From DATFXM01 sp035315885 (GTDB taxonomy: Bacteria > Acidobacteriota > Blastocatellia > UBA7656), in assembly GCA_035315885.1 (NCBI GenBank), contig DATFXM010000178.1, positions 1 through 64,000 on the forward strand: a DNA stretch of 64,000 nt, in the 5' to 3' direction. The position numbers and the translations under genes are program-made. Below the pieces are notes generated by a model. That model worked only from the letters and a program-made list of their open reading frames with translations. It was not told where the DNA came from and made no database searches. Positions 42,736 through 50,815 of this stretch are shown here, piece after piece (position 1 is the first letter of the stretch; the number at the start of each line of letters is the position of its first letter).

Positions 42736-43728
42736 TCAAAGCTGATTTAGTTGCCTGATTCTATCGCGTACAGTGAAGGCGTAGGCATCAGCGTTTTCAT
42801 TTGTATACCCTCCCGCTCGGAAGGCGTCCTTGATCTGTCTACTCGAGAGTTTCCCCAACAACTGCCCGATCCATCTCGCATTTTCGCGCGGAATGTGTTC
42901 GCCCACCTTTTCCATATGCGTGCGGTTTACGTAGTAAGGTACCGCGACGGCGTAGGGAACTGGCGGTCTGGAGTGTAGAACGAAATCAACATATTTCGGT
43001 TTGACCTTGCTAATGAACTTTGACTCGCGGTAGTCCTCTACCTTACCTTTCGAACGATCCCAACCACCACCGGTCCTTCCGAAGGTAGCGCCCAGATCGC
43101 TTACTACGTAACGAAGTTGGTTACCATTCACTCTGTAAATCGAATTGTTCTCATTCTTCAGATCCCAGTTATTCACTAACGCCATCATTACTCTGAGACC
43201 GTCAAACTCGCGCGTTCCGACAAAGCTATTGTCGAACCAGCTCCAGTCATTCAGCTTTTTCTTACCTGCTCGTTCCAGCCGAGCCCCATGAACCGTATTG
43301 TCAGGCGATACATACTTGTTGCCCCGCTCTAGCTTCGGCAGCCCTTCAACACGCAAAGCCGAACGGTAGTAGTCAACATCGGTGAAATAACCAACCGCCC
43401 ACAAGAAACGTGTGGCAACAGTTTCGGGCGCCGCTTCTTCACCGAGCTTCACTTTCCATTGCACTCCGCGCGCATCTTTGATGACGAATTTAGGCGAACT
43501 TCCCTCACGATCCTCCTTGATGAACCTGAACGGAGCTTTCGGTTGAAGTGCCTTACCTCCGGGACCGTAAAACAGGTCCCGTGTCTTGATGTTAGACGGT
43601 TGTCGCCAGATCGCGACCGATCTAATGCCGCCTTTGGGCAGGGCTGCAGTTTCTGGTCGCGATTTGGGAGCTACCGGAGCCACAAGGGTTGTACTGATTG
43701 CGAGCACCACCAGGAATGTTTTGCACAT
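42736..43728 (-). CDS. Secreted kinase-like protein
   Basis: ATG 43728 follows AGGAGG, giving 330 residues with a signal peptide (KTFLVVLAISTTLVAPVAP). The remainder carries residues in the order of a protein-kinase-like fold: Lys92/94 in WKVKLG (VAIK-like), Glu102 in PETVATRF (helix C), a catalytic loop NWDLKNENN (Asp189, Lys191, Asn194) and a metal-binding DLG (Asp211) in VVSDLGATFG. This arrangement is shared by HipA, Fam20 and lipid-kinase-like families; I cannot say which. Secretion makes a Fam20- or CotH-like extracytoplasmic kinase the interesting option. The substrate is unknown. Confidence 0.65.
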   Translation of the reverse strand: MCKTFLVVLAISTTLVAPVAPKSRPETAALPKGGIRSVAIWRQPSNIKTRDLFYGPGGKALQPKAPFRFIKEDREGSSPKFVIKDARGVQWKVKLGEEAAPETVATRFLWAVGYFTDVDYYRSALRVEGLPKLERGNKYVSPDNTVHGARLERAGKKKLNDWSWFDNSFVGTREFDGLRVMMALVNNWDLKNENNSIYRVNGNQLRYVVSDLGATFGRTGGGWDRSKGKVEDYRESKFISKVKPKYVDFVLHSRPPVPYAVAVPYYVNRTHMEKVGEHIPRENARWIGQLLGKLSSRQIKDAFRAGGYTNENADAYAFTVRDRIRQLNQL

Positions 43729-44582
43729 GCAGCTACCTCCTAGGAAGGTCGTGATCTGACTTGCGTGGTGAGATGGCAATTCGAGTGCCAAACGGTTGAA
43801 TCGGAGTCAGGAAAAAGGCCTGTGATCGGGCTGTTGCCGACTCAGCCGAGGATGAAGAACTTACCGGTGCCGGTCACTGCAAGAGAGTCGCGATCGGAGC
43901 TTCAACAAGCGGCGCCGAGGCGCTGCGGTTGAGGACTGCCAGAAATTCCGCTTCAGACGCCCGGAATCGTGATAGTCCAGCACATGCCCGAGGTGTTCAC
44001 CAGGTTCTTTTCGGACATTCAACGTCCCATTCGTTGAAGCCAGCGAAGCTTGATCTTTGCGTACCATATTCGCAGACCTCAAATTCATCTGATCTTGCGT
44101 CGGGATACTGAAAAGAAGGAGTGGCGGGTTCCTAATCGAAGCCGATGTACTTACCCTCGCCCAGGCTCGATCATTGAACCTCACCAGCAACGATGAAGCC
44201 AATTCATGATTCGCTTCTCTTCTACGCCGAACGTTGCGTTCGGCAAAGACTTATTTATGCTTACGCCGAGACGACAAAAATCTGCCGGTCGGTCATTGTG
44301 TGGTAATTCGGTAGGGCGAGATGGATCTGTTCAGTCTTATTCGATGACTAATGCGACGCTGCGTTGTGTCACAGTCAGTAATGATGAGGGGATGATGCGA
44401 ATGGGCGAAGGGGCGCAGCGTCTCCGCGTCTCTCCTCCCCGCGTCGCCCCTTCGCCCCTTCGTCCTTTCGGCAATTCGCATCATCTCTTCGGTCGCTTCC
44501 GCCGAAGCAATTCGCTATTATAGTCGCCCCAACAGAGAGTCTACTTCTCGAATCAAAATCTAGGTCTGACAGGAGCGTTGCT
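43729..44582. other. Long intergenic region with repeat family B copy 3
   Basis: Most of the interval shows nothing recognisable. A 113-codon minus-strand frame (43861-44202) has no homology I know. The region contains family B repeat copy 3 at about 44385-44480. Confidence 0.5.
44385..44480. repeat. Dispersed repeat family B, copy 3
   Basis: GCGAATGGGCGAAGGGGCGC, CGTCTCCGCGTCTCTCC and CGCGTCGCCCCTTCGCCCC, flanked by GATGATGCGAA / TTCGCATCATC arms about 95 bases apart. Confidence 0.7.
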
Positions 44583-45911
44583 TTGCAAGAATCAAATCCC
44601 GGCAGTGGGTCCATCCACAGAGTGGCGATCGCAAGCCTCGTCGGCACCACCATCGAATGGTATGACTTTTTCCTTTACGGAACCGCCAGCGCTCTTATTT
44701 TTCCGAAGCTGTTTTTCCCGAACTACGACGCGCTGACAGGCACGCTGGCCTCGTTTGGTACCTATGCGGTTGGATTTGCTGCAAGACCCATCGGAGGCGT
44801 AGTGTGCGGACACTTCGGCGATCGCGTAGGCCGCAAATCAATGTTGGTCCTGACGCTGCTCATCATGGGGGTCGCGACGTTTTTTATAGGCCTGCTCCCA
44901 ACCTACAGCAGCATCGGGATCTGGGCTCCGGTCTTGCTCGTCTTCTTGAGGATGGCGCAAGGGTTTGCCGCCGGCGGCGAGTGGGGCGGCGCTGTCCTGA
45001 TGGCCGTCGAACATTCTCCGGCCCGGCGGCGCGGCTTCTACGGGAGCTGGCCTCAGATCGGAGTGCCCGCCGGCCTTTTGCTTTCGACATTGGTCTTCAG
45101 GGCCATATCGAAGCTGCCCGAGAGCGCTCTTTTGTCCTGGGGCTGGCGAGTCGCATTTTTGATCAGCATATTGCTTGTGGCAGTCGGGCTCTATATAAGG
45201 CTCAAAGTTTCTGAGCCGCCGGTGTTCAACGAGATCGTGGAGACTCGCAGCGCCTCGCGAATGCCCATTATCGATGCAGTGCGTCACCATCCTCGTAACG
45301 TACTGCTGGCGATGGGGGCCCGGCTGGCAGAGAACGGCGCGTTTTATTTGTACACCGTGTTCGTCCTGACCTATGCGACCCAGCCGGCTCGCGGTTTTAC
45401 CAGCTCTACGGTTCTCTCGGCGATAGCGCTGGCGGCGATAGTTGAGTTGATCGCGATTCCGACGTACGGCTGGCTATCTGATATAGTCGGACGCAGACCT
45501 GTTTACCTTGCAGGCTCGATTTTCACGGGTCTTTTTGCGTTTCCCTTCTTCTGGCTGGTGGACACCTCCAGTACGCCGTTGATGACCCTCGCGGTAGTAT
45601 GCGCGTTGGTTTTTGGGCACTCTGCGATGTACGGGCCGCAGGCGAGTTTCTTCTCGGAATTGTTCGGCACGAGGGTGCGTTACAGCGGAGCGTCACTCGG
45701 TTATCAGCTTTCGTCGGTTGTGGCGGGTGGCCTTTCACCGCTGATAGCGACCAGTCTATTGAAGCGAACGGGGCTCTCGTGGCCTATTGCAGTGCTGACG
45801 GCGGGACTGGCGATAGTGACTACGGTATCGGTTTACTTTGCGGCCGAAACCGTTCACCACGATATTGTTGCTGAATCGACAACAGAGAAAGCGAAAGCCG
45901 TCGGGCGTTGA
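44583..45911 (+). CDS. MFS transporter of the metabolite:H+ symporter (MHS) family
   Basis: A 442-residue inner-membrane importer resembling KgtP/ProP/ShiA. The first helix has ASLVGTTIEWYDFFLYGTAS, the loop has GHFGDRVGRKSMLVLTLL, and LRMAQGFAAGGEWGGAVLM is typical of MHS. The second-half loop DIVGRRPVYL is present. A TTG start at 44583 follows AGGAG (44571-44575) at normal spacing. Likely substrates are organic acids or betaines; this is family inference. Confidence 0.87.
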   Translation: MQESNPGSGSIHRVAIASLVGTTIEWYDFFLYGTASALIFPKLFFPNYDALTGTLASFGTYAVGFAARPIGGVVCGHFGDRVGRKSMLVLTLLIMGVATFFIGLLPTYSSIGIWAPVLLVFLRMAQGFAAGGEWGGAVLMAVEHSPARRRGFYGSWPQIGVPAGLLLSTLVFRAISKLPESALLSWGWRVAFLISILLVAVGLYIRLKVSEPPVFNEIVETRSASRMPIIDAVRHHPRNVLLAMGARLAENGAFYLYTVFVLTYATQPARGFTSSTVLSAIALAAIVELIAIPTYGWLSDIVGRRPVYLAGSIFTGLFAFPFFWLVDTSSTPLMTLAVVCALVFGHSAMYGPQASFFSELFGTRVRYSGASLGYQLSSVVAGGLSPLIATSLLKRTGLSWPIAVLTAGLAIVTTVSVYFAAETVHHDIVAESTTEKAKAVGR

Positions 45912-45925
45912 CCGCCAACACGTTG

Positions 45926-46369
45926 TTATCCCGCGGTGCCGTCGGGACTCGCTATCACAACCATGTAGCCGTCGGGATCGCGCAGCCAGCACTCCCAATG
46001 GTTAGGCCCGCCGTCTCCCTCCGGTGGGTTCCGATGACGCGGCAGCACAATGTCCACGTTCATTTCCATTGCCCGAGCCATTGCATCATCGAAGTCATCT
46101 ATCTCGAACCACAGCAGCACGCCATTGCCGTAAGGCTTGTCCTGAGGATCCCCGATACACCCGTGATGGTGTTCGACTTCGAATCTGTGCAACTGCATCA
46201 TCAGCACGCCATCGGATTCGAGCCGTTCGTACTCCATCCCGCCGTGCGCGCTACGTAAGCCCAGCAGTCGTTGATACCAGCGGCTACTAGCCTCCACGTC
46301 GGTAACAGCTATCATCGGTTGAGGTCGCATCCGCATCTCCGAGTCAGGTCGCTGACCTTGAACATCCAT
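45926..46369 (-). CDS. VOC-family (glyoxalase/bleomycin-resistance) protein
   Basis: A 147-residue VOC protein with two beta-alpha-beta-beta-beta units: PMIAVTDVEASSRWYQRLLGL, MEYERLESDGVLMMQLHRFE and WECWLRDPDGYMVVIASPDG (metal Glu in the last). A His cluster (EVEHHHG) may bind metal. Its ATG overlaps the ROK gene stop by one base (TAATG), so the two are coupled. The reaction is unknown. Confidence 0.83.
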   Translation of the reverse strand: MDVQGQRPDSEMRMRPQPMIAVTDVEASSRWYQRLLGLRSAHGGMEYERLESDGVLMMQLHRFEVEHHHGCIGDPQDKPYGNGVLLWFEIDDFDDAMARAMEMNVDIVLPRHRNPPEGDGGPNHWECWLRDPDGYMVVIASPDGTAG

Positions 46370-47280
46370 TAACTACCCTGCGAGGGTGGGCCGCCCGACG
46401 CCGCTTGCCGCGCAGCTATCGCAGCCCCCAATATCGCCAACTCGTCCGTCGTAGAGACTACTTCAACCGCGCTTCCTTGAAGCGGACTCATCTTCACCAT
46501 GTCTCTCAAATAAGTCTGCAGCAACTGAATGTTGACAAACCGCGAGTTGGGGCCCGACACATAAAACCTGCCCGGACCCTCGAGGTGAATCGACGTAGCT
46601 GTAGCCGCCGCCAGCGCTCGATGCCACAACTCGGCGAATGCAACGCATTTTGCATCACCACCATTGGCCCGCTCGAATACTTCCTCCGGTTCCATGTCCA
46701 GGAAGCGAAGTCTCATCGCACGGTGACCCATGATTCCTTCGAGGTGCCCAATTCCACTGCATCGACAAAGATTCTCCTTTGGATCAAGAGTCACGACGGT
46801 GTGACCTCCTTCGCCCGGCGCGCCGGTTTGCGGGTACCTGCCATAGCCAACTCCGCTTCCGAGAAACCATAGACGGATTAACTTGTCGAGATGCCCGCGA
46901 CCCGCAGCTATGCCGGCGGCCATCGCATCCGCATCGTTGAGGACCTGCACAACCGTGGTGATCCCCGATTCGGCCAGCCGCGACTCCAGCGCCAAAGCAA
47001 GACGCTGACCTTTCATCTGAAGCAGGTTTGGTGACTCCTCAATAACGCCATCGCGAATGATCCCCGGGAACGCTACCCCGACCGCGTCGACGGCCTGCCC
47101 TTCCGCCACGAGTGTGATCTGTTGCTGAATGCATTCCACGATTTCTTCGGCGTGCATTTCCGCTAGCAGGTCAGGCTCGACCCCCGTCGGGAATCGGCGA
47201 ATCTCGTCGGTTATCTCGGTGCCGCGAACGGCAGCGACCGCGATGTGTTCGGACGCATTGACCCCTACCGTCAGGCCCAT
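46369..47280 (-). CDS. ROK-family protein (glucokinase-like)
   Basis: ATG 47280 follows AAAGGAG. The 303-residue protein has the ASKHA nucleotide motif LTVGVNASEHIAVAAV and AVGVAFPGIIRDG, the sugar-site VLNDADAMAAGIA, and GGHTVV. The ROK zinc loop is altered: CRCSGIGHLEG replaces C-x-C-G-x-x-G-C-x-E, losing one Cys to His. It could be a kinase or a regulator without a DNA-binding domain. It is coupled to the VOC gene and follows sthA by a short gap. Confidence 0.82.
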   Translation of the reverse strand: MGLTVGVNASEHIAVAAVRGTEITDEIRRFPTGVEPDLLAEMHAEEIVECIQQQITLVAEGQAVDAVGVAFPGIIRDGVIEESPNLLQMKGQRLALALESRLAESGITTVVQVLNDADAMAAGIAAGRGHLDKLIRLWFLGSGVGYGRYPQTGAPGEGGHTVVTLDPKENLCRCSGIGHLEGIMGHRAMRLRFLDMEPEEVFERANGGDAKCVAFAELWHRALAAATATSIHLEGPGRFYVSGPNSRFVNIQLLQTYLRDMVKMSPLQGSAVEVVSTTDELAILGAAIAARQAASGGPPSQGS

Positions 47281-47366
47281 AGCTCTCCTTTGACAAAACA
47301 ATCGTCGGCTGGAAACATCGCGAGAGTGAACCCCTCCCACCTAATCCGATGACACGCGCTGTAAGG

Positions 47367-48758
47367 CTAACACGTCGTCGGTCCCAGTTTGTTTAGCCCG
47401 TTGAACGCGGCCGCCTTGTAGCATTCTGCCAGTGTCGGATAGTTGAAGACGGTGTTCACGAAGTACTCGACCGTGCCTCCGAGCGTCAAGACCGCCTGCC
47501 CGATGTGCAGCAATTCCGATGCGCCTTCTCCGATTATGTGCACGCCAAGAACTTGCTTCGTCTCCCGGTGGAATATGATTTTGAGCCTGCCGGTAGTGTC
47601 CCCGCGGATCTGGCCGCGCGCTATTTCACGGTAATACGCGACTCCAACCTCGTAGGGCACGTCTTCCTGAGTCAGCTTCTCTTCTGTCTTTCCAACAAAC
47701 GAAATCTCCGGAATCGTGAATATCCCATAAGGGTACGTGGCCGGATTGGTCCGCAACGGCACACCCAACGCGTGCCCCGCTGCGATCCTTCCCTGCTCCA
47801 TCGACACGGACGCGAGCGAAGGAAATCCGATCACGTCGCCAACCGCAAAGATATGTGGCTGCTTGGTCCGGTAGTCGCTATTCACCGCGATCCTCCCGCG
47901 GCCGTCGGCCTCCAGTCCGGCAGCGGCTAGATTCAGTTCCTCAACATTCCCCTGCCGGCCAACAGAATACAAAAGCATATCTCCCGAGATTCGCTTCTTG
48001 CTCTTGAGATTCGCCACGACGCCCTCGGGCGTGGCTTCAACGCTTTCGACCTCTTCGTTCAGTCTCAGCGTGACGCGTGTGTCGCGAAGGTGATAACAGA
48101 GCGCCTCCACAATCTCCGCATCCGCAAACTCCAGCAATCTCCCCTGCCTCTCCACAAGGATCACTCGCACTCCGAGGGTCGCGAACATCGATGCGTATTC
48201 GACTCCAATAACGCCCCCGCCAACCACGATCAACGTCTTCGGGATGTTTGGAATGTCGAGTATCTGATCGCTGTTGATAATCGTCGTCCCGTTCAGCGGG
48301 ACAGTTGAAGAAGTCGCAGGCTTGGTTCCAGTCGCGATGATGATCAGCTTCGCTTCGAAGTCCGCCTGGCCTCGCGACGCGGTGATCCTTATATGAGTCG
48401 GATCGAGGAAGCTCGCCGAACCGATCAACATCTCCACATCGTTCCGCGAGAGCTGCGCCTGCGTCACGTCTATCTCGGTCTTCATCACGTGCTGAATGCG
48501 GAACGAGAGATCGGCCATCGTGATCTTGTCCTTGACCCGGTAGCTCATTCCATAGATGCCCTGGTAGGCGTAACCGGACAAATGCATCACCGCCTCGCGC
48601 ATCGTCTTGCTCGGAATGGTGCCGGTGTTTATGCACGCGCCTCCGACGACTTCCCTCCGTTCGATCACAGCAACCCGTTTGCCGAGCTTCGCCGCCTGAA
48701 TGGCGGCGCGCTGTCCTGCCGGCCCGGAGCCGATGACTATCAGATCGTATTCTTGCAT
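47367..48758 (-). CDS. sthA: Soluble (Si-specific) NAD(P)+ transhydrogenase
   Basis: A flavoprotein exchanging reducing equivalents between NADPH and NAD+. FAD motif VIGSGPAGQRAAIQAAKLG, the redox region GACINTGTIPSK with a single Cys (no CxxxxC disulfide, hence not dihydrolipoamide dehydrogenase), the NAD motif VVGGGVIGVEYASMFATLG and IFAVGDVIGFPSLASVS are present. The C-terminal dimer domain ends FNYPTLAECYKAAAFNGLN. The length of 463 is normal. Confidence 0.94.
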   Translation of the reverse strand: MQEYDLIVIGSGPAGQRAAIQAAKLGKRVAVIERREVVGGACINTGTIPSKTMREAVMHLSGYAYQGIYGMSYRVKDKITMADLSFRIQHVMKTEIDVTQAQLSRNDVEMLIGSASFLDPTHIRITASRGQADFEAKLIIIATGTKPATSSTVPLNGTTIINSDQILDIPNIPKTLIVVGGGVIGVEYASMFATLGVRVILVERQGRLLEFADAEIVEALCYHLRDTRVTLRLNEEVESVEATPEGVVANLKSKKRISGDMLLYSVGRQGNVEELNLAAAGLEADGRGRIAVNSDYRTKQPHIFAVGDVIGFPSLASVSMEQGRIAAGHALGVPLRTNPATYPYGIFTIPEISFVGKTEEKLTQEDVPYEVGVAYYREIARGQIRGDTTGRLKIIFHRETKQVLGVHIIGEGASELLHIGQAVLTLGGTVEYFVNTVFNYPTLAECYKAAAFNGLNKLGPTTC

Positions 48759-48932
48759 GACGCCAATATTAACCTCGATCTCGAATCAGTTGTGTTGCGC
48801 TCTTGTTAATTAAAGACCGAACGCATCGTACCGGTATGTTGGTGAGTCTTTCAGGAAACGCTACCCCAACGTACGCCTGGCTGGAATCCGACGCTGCCCC
48901 AGTCCGTTTTGTGGCTGTCGGTACTGCGCTTG

Positions 48933-49460
48933 CTATTCCCTTGCAGATCCGGTGCGTTCGGCTTCTCTCCTCTTGCCGAGATGCTGCGTTGTGTGCTCGC
49001 TCACGGCGGGCACTTCGCCGGCCAGCCAACGTCTCGGCGGGTCGTCGGACGCCAACACCGGGCCGGTGTTCTCCGCGATTCTGACTCTTGGCCCCGCGCC
49101 CCTCGTGCTTCTTTGAGACAGCAATCTGAAGGGGGTCGAGATCATCAGAATCAGGAACCGCAGAGGCAGCACGTTCCACATCAGTGAGAAGAGGATCAGA
49201 TCGACGAACGTGGTTATAACGCCTTGACCAAGCACTTTCCAGGAATCGCCCACCCGTCCTTCGTCGATTCTGGCAGGGGCGTTTCTGAAAACGTGCTCGG
49301 CGTATCTTGCGATCAGTTGATCCAGCCCGGAGTCAATCTTGGTGAAGAAGTCGTCGCGGGTTCCGGTGAGAGCCCTCGAAACGACTTCGAGGTTCGTGCC
49401 GCAGGATGCACAGAATTTGGTTTCCAGCGAGGCGTCTCTTCCACAGCTTGGGCAAAACAT
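48933..49460 (-). CDS. Zinc-ribbon membrane protein
   Basis: A 175-residue protein. The N-terminal zinc ribbon reads MFCPSCGRDASLETKFCASCG. One hydrophobic segment (about 85-108, GQGVITTFVDLILFSLMWNVLPLRFLILM) may span the membrane, and the C-terminal part is polar. It is related to the protein encoded at 55195-55611 on the other strand, beyond the tRNA-Glu island. Function unknown. Confidence 0.75.
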   Translation of the reverse strand: MFCPSCGRDASLETKFCASCGTNLEVVSRALTGTRDDFFTKIDSGLDQLIARYAEHVFRNAPARIDEGRVGDSWKVLGQGVITTFVDLILFSLMWNVLPLRFLILMISTPFRLLSQRSTRGAGPRVRIAENTGPVLASDDPPRRWLAGEVPAVSEHTTQHLGKRREAERTGSARE

Positions 49461-49919
49461 TACGCCAGCCTCCTGATCAGGTGATTCCCAGCCTACACAG
49501 TCCTACACGAAACTTTGCCCGGAGTTCGTAGCATAAACTCGGACTGCGAGATTATAAAGACGATGGAGGGGGTGTGGAGCGAATGGGCGAAGAGTCGACG
49601 GAAGACGTGGAGACGCGGTGACACGGTGACGCGGAGACCGGGTGATTCGCAGCGAAGGGGCGAATGGGCGACGTAAGACTCGGAGACGCGGACGCAGGAC
49701 AACGACGCATTAAGTTCTAAGCGGTTTTACAGCTACCAGCTCTCCGCGTCTCCCCTTCGCCCATTCGATTCGCTCCGAATCTCCGCGTCTCCGCGAATTG
49801 CTAGGTCGGGCTGTCTTGCCTTCAAAGAAAGCTTCAGTTAGTATCCCCTATTTGCTGGATGAGGTCTGGGCGCCTCTGACGGCACCCGCGTACGGATGAG
49901 CCGTAGCGGAACCCTCATC
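49461..49919. other. Intergenic region with repeat family B copy 4
   Basis: No gene is seen. The centre (about 49560-49800) is a long family B repeat with GAATGGGCGAAG, GGAGACGCGG and TCTCCGCGTCTCC units on opposite strands. The last 120 bases before tRNA-Glu should hold its promoter. Confidence 0.55.
49560..49800. repeat. Dispersed repeat family B, copy 4
   Basis: The left half has GAGCGAATGGGCGAAGAGTC, GAGACGCGGTGACACGGTGA and GAAGGGGCGAATGGGCGAC. The right half has CTCCGCGTCTCCCCTTCGCC and CTCCGCGTCTCCGCG, giving partly complementary halves. It is the longest copy. Confidence 0.7.
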
Positions 49920-49995
49920 GACTCGTTCGTCTAGGGGCCTAGGACACCGCCCTTTCACGGCGGTAACACGGGTTCAAATCCCGTACGAGTCACCA
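49920..49995 (+). tRNA. tRNA-Glu (anticodon TTC), CCA encoded
   Basis: Acceptor GACTCGT (49920-49926) pairs with ACGAGTC (49985-49991), discriminator A, CCA at 49993-49995. The anticodon stem CCGCC/GGCGG encloses CTTTCAC with anticodon TTC. The T-arm is ACGGGTTCAAATCCCGT. Unlike tRNA-Lys in this window, CCA is encoded, consistent with the 3' end being an integration target. Confidence 0.95.
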
Positions 49996-50167
49996 TTCTC
50001 TTTCAATCATTGGAAGCATTCGTCGCCGCGAGAGCCTCCGGCGCGGTAACGTCTTGGTCACGCACTTGCCCAAATCCGCGTCCAATCGGCCTACGGCCTC
50101 GGCGAGCTGACAATTCACTCATCCCCCGGGCCTCGGGAACAACGATCGAGTTGATGGTGCCATTCAG

Positions 50168-50590
50168 GAAGCGATAGCATACTTGTGCTATTGTTTGCTC
50201 GAAGCCATCAACGAGGCTCACAACGGCGGCGCTCCGATGTCTCCGGAGATCGCCCGGAAAGTCGTTACGCTCTTTCAAAAGACCGGCCCCGTGGAAAAAG
50301 TTAACGAGGCCCTCACGCCACAAGAAGTGCGGCTGCTCAAACTGCTGTCAGAAGCGTACAGCTACCAGGGAGCTGCCGAACGACTCAATATAAGCGTCAA
50401 CACCGTGCGAGACTACATACGCAGCATCTACGAAAAGCTGCATGTTCATTCCAAATCAGAGGCGGTAAACCAAAGCTCTTCGCAGCCGGATCATTTGACG
50501 GCATCTAGTCTCTCCGCTTTTCAAACAAAAAATACGCATAAGCGTGCTATGCCACTCGGCCCGCTACCGCAGTATGCTCGCTGCTCGTAA
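50168..50590 (+). pseudogene. Response-regulator remnant with LuxR-type HTH
   Basis: The first residues (LLEAINEAHNGGAPMSPEIARKVV) match the last helix of a NarL-type receiver domain and linker, but the phosphoacceptor part is absent. The LuxR HTH is intact: ALTPQEVRLLKLLSE, YQGAAERLNISVNTVRDYIRSIYEKLHVHSKSEAV. The normal C-terminus is replaced by an unrelated Ser/Gln tail. No ATG precedes it (only TTG 50183). A truncated, probably non-functional gene. Confidence 0.7.
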
Positions 50591-50815
50591 CAAGCGGCGC
50601 CACCCTCAAGACAGCCGCCGGGCGCACAGCGGCTTCTCTCAAAGATGAATAGAACCCGCGCGGGAGTAGCCCGCGCATGAAGGCTGGATTCAACCAGCTA
50701 AAGCCCGGCGTTGAACTGGGCCAGGATCGGAACCGAATCCTCACAAGGTTCCTTCACACTTATGATGGCGATTCTAATTTACGCAAGAGTCAGAACAACC
50801 TCGAGGGAAGCCACT
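50591..50815. other. Intergenic, nothing recognised
   Basis: Between the regulator remnant and the tail-fibre-like gene I find no gene or strong signal; GCCGCC/GGGCGCACAGCGGC stretches could form a weak hairpin. Confidence 0.4.

Noticed and set aside
43861..44202. 113-codon minus-strand frame in the long gap before the MHS transporter
   Set aside because: No family similarity, no ribosome site and unusual composition.
47367..48758. Dihydrolipoamide dehydrogenase or mercuric reductase
   Set aside because: The active-site disulfide pair is missing (single Cys in GACINTGTIPSK), which fits SthA.
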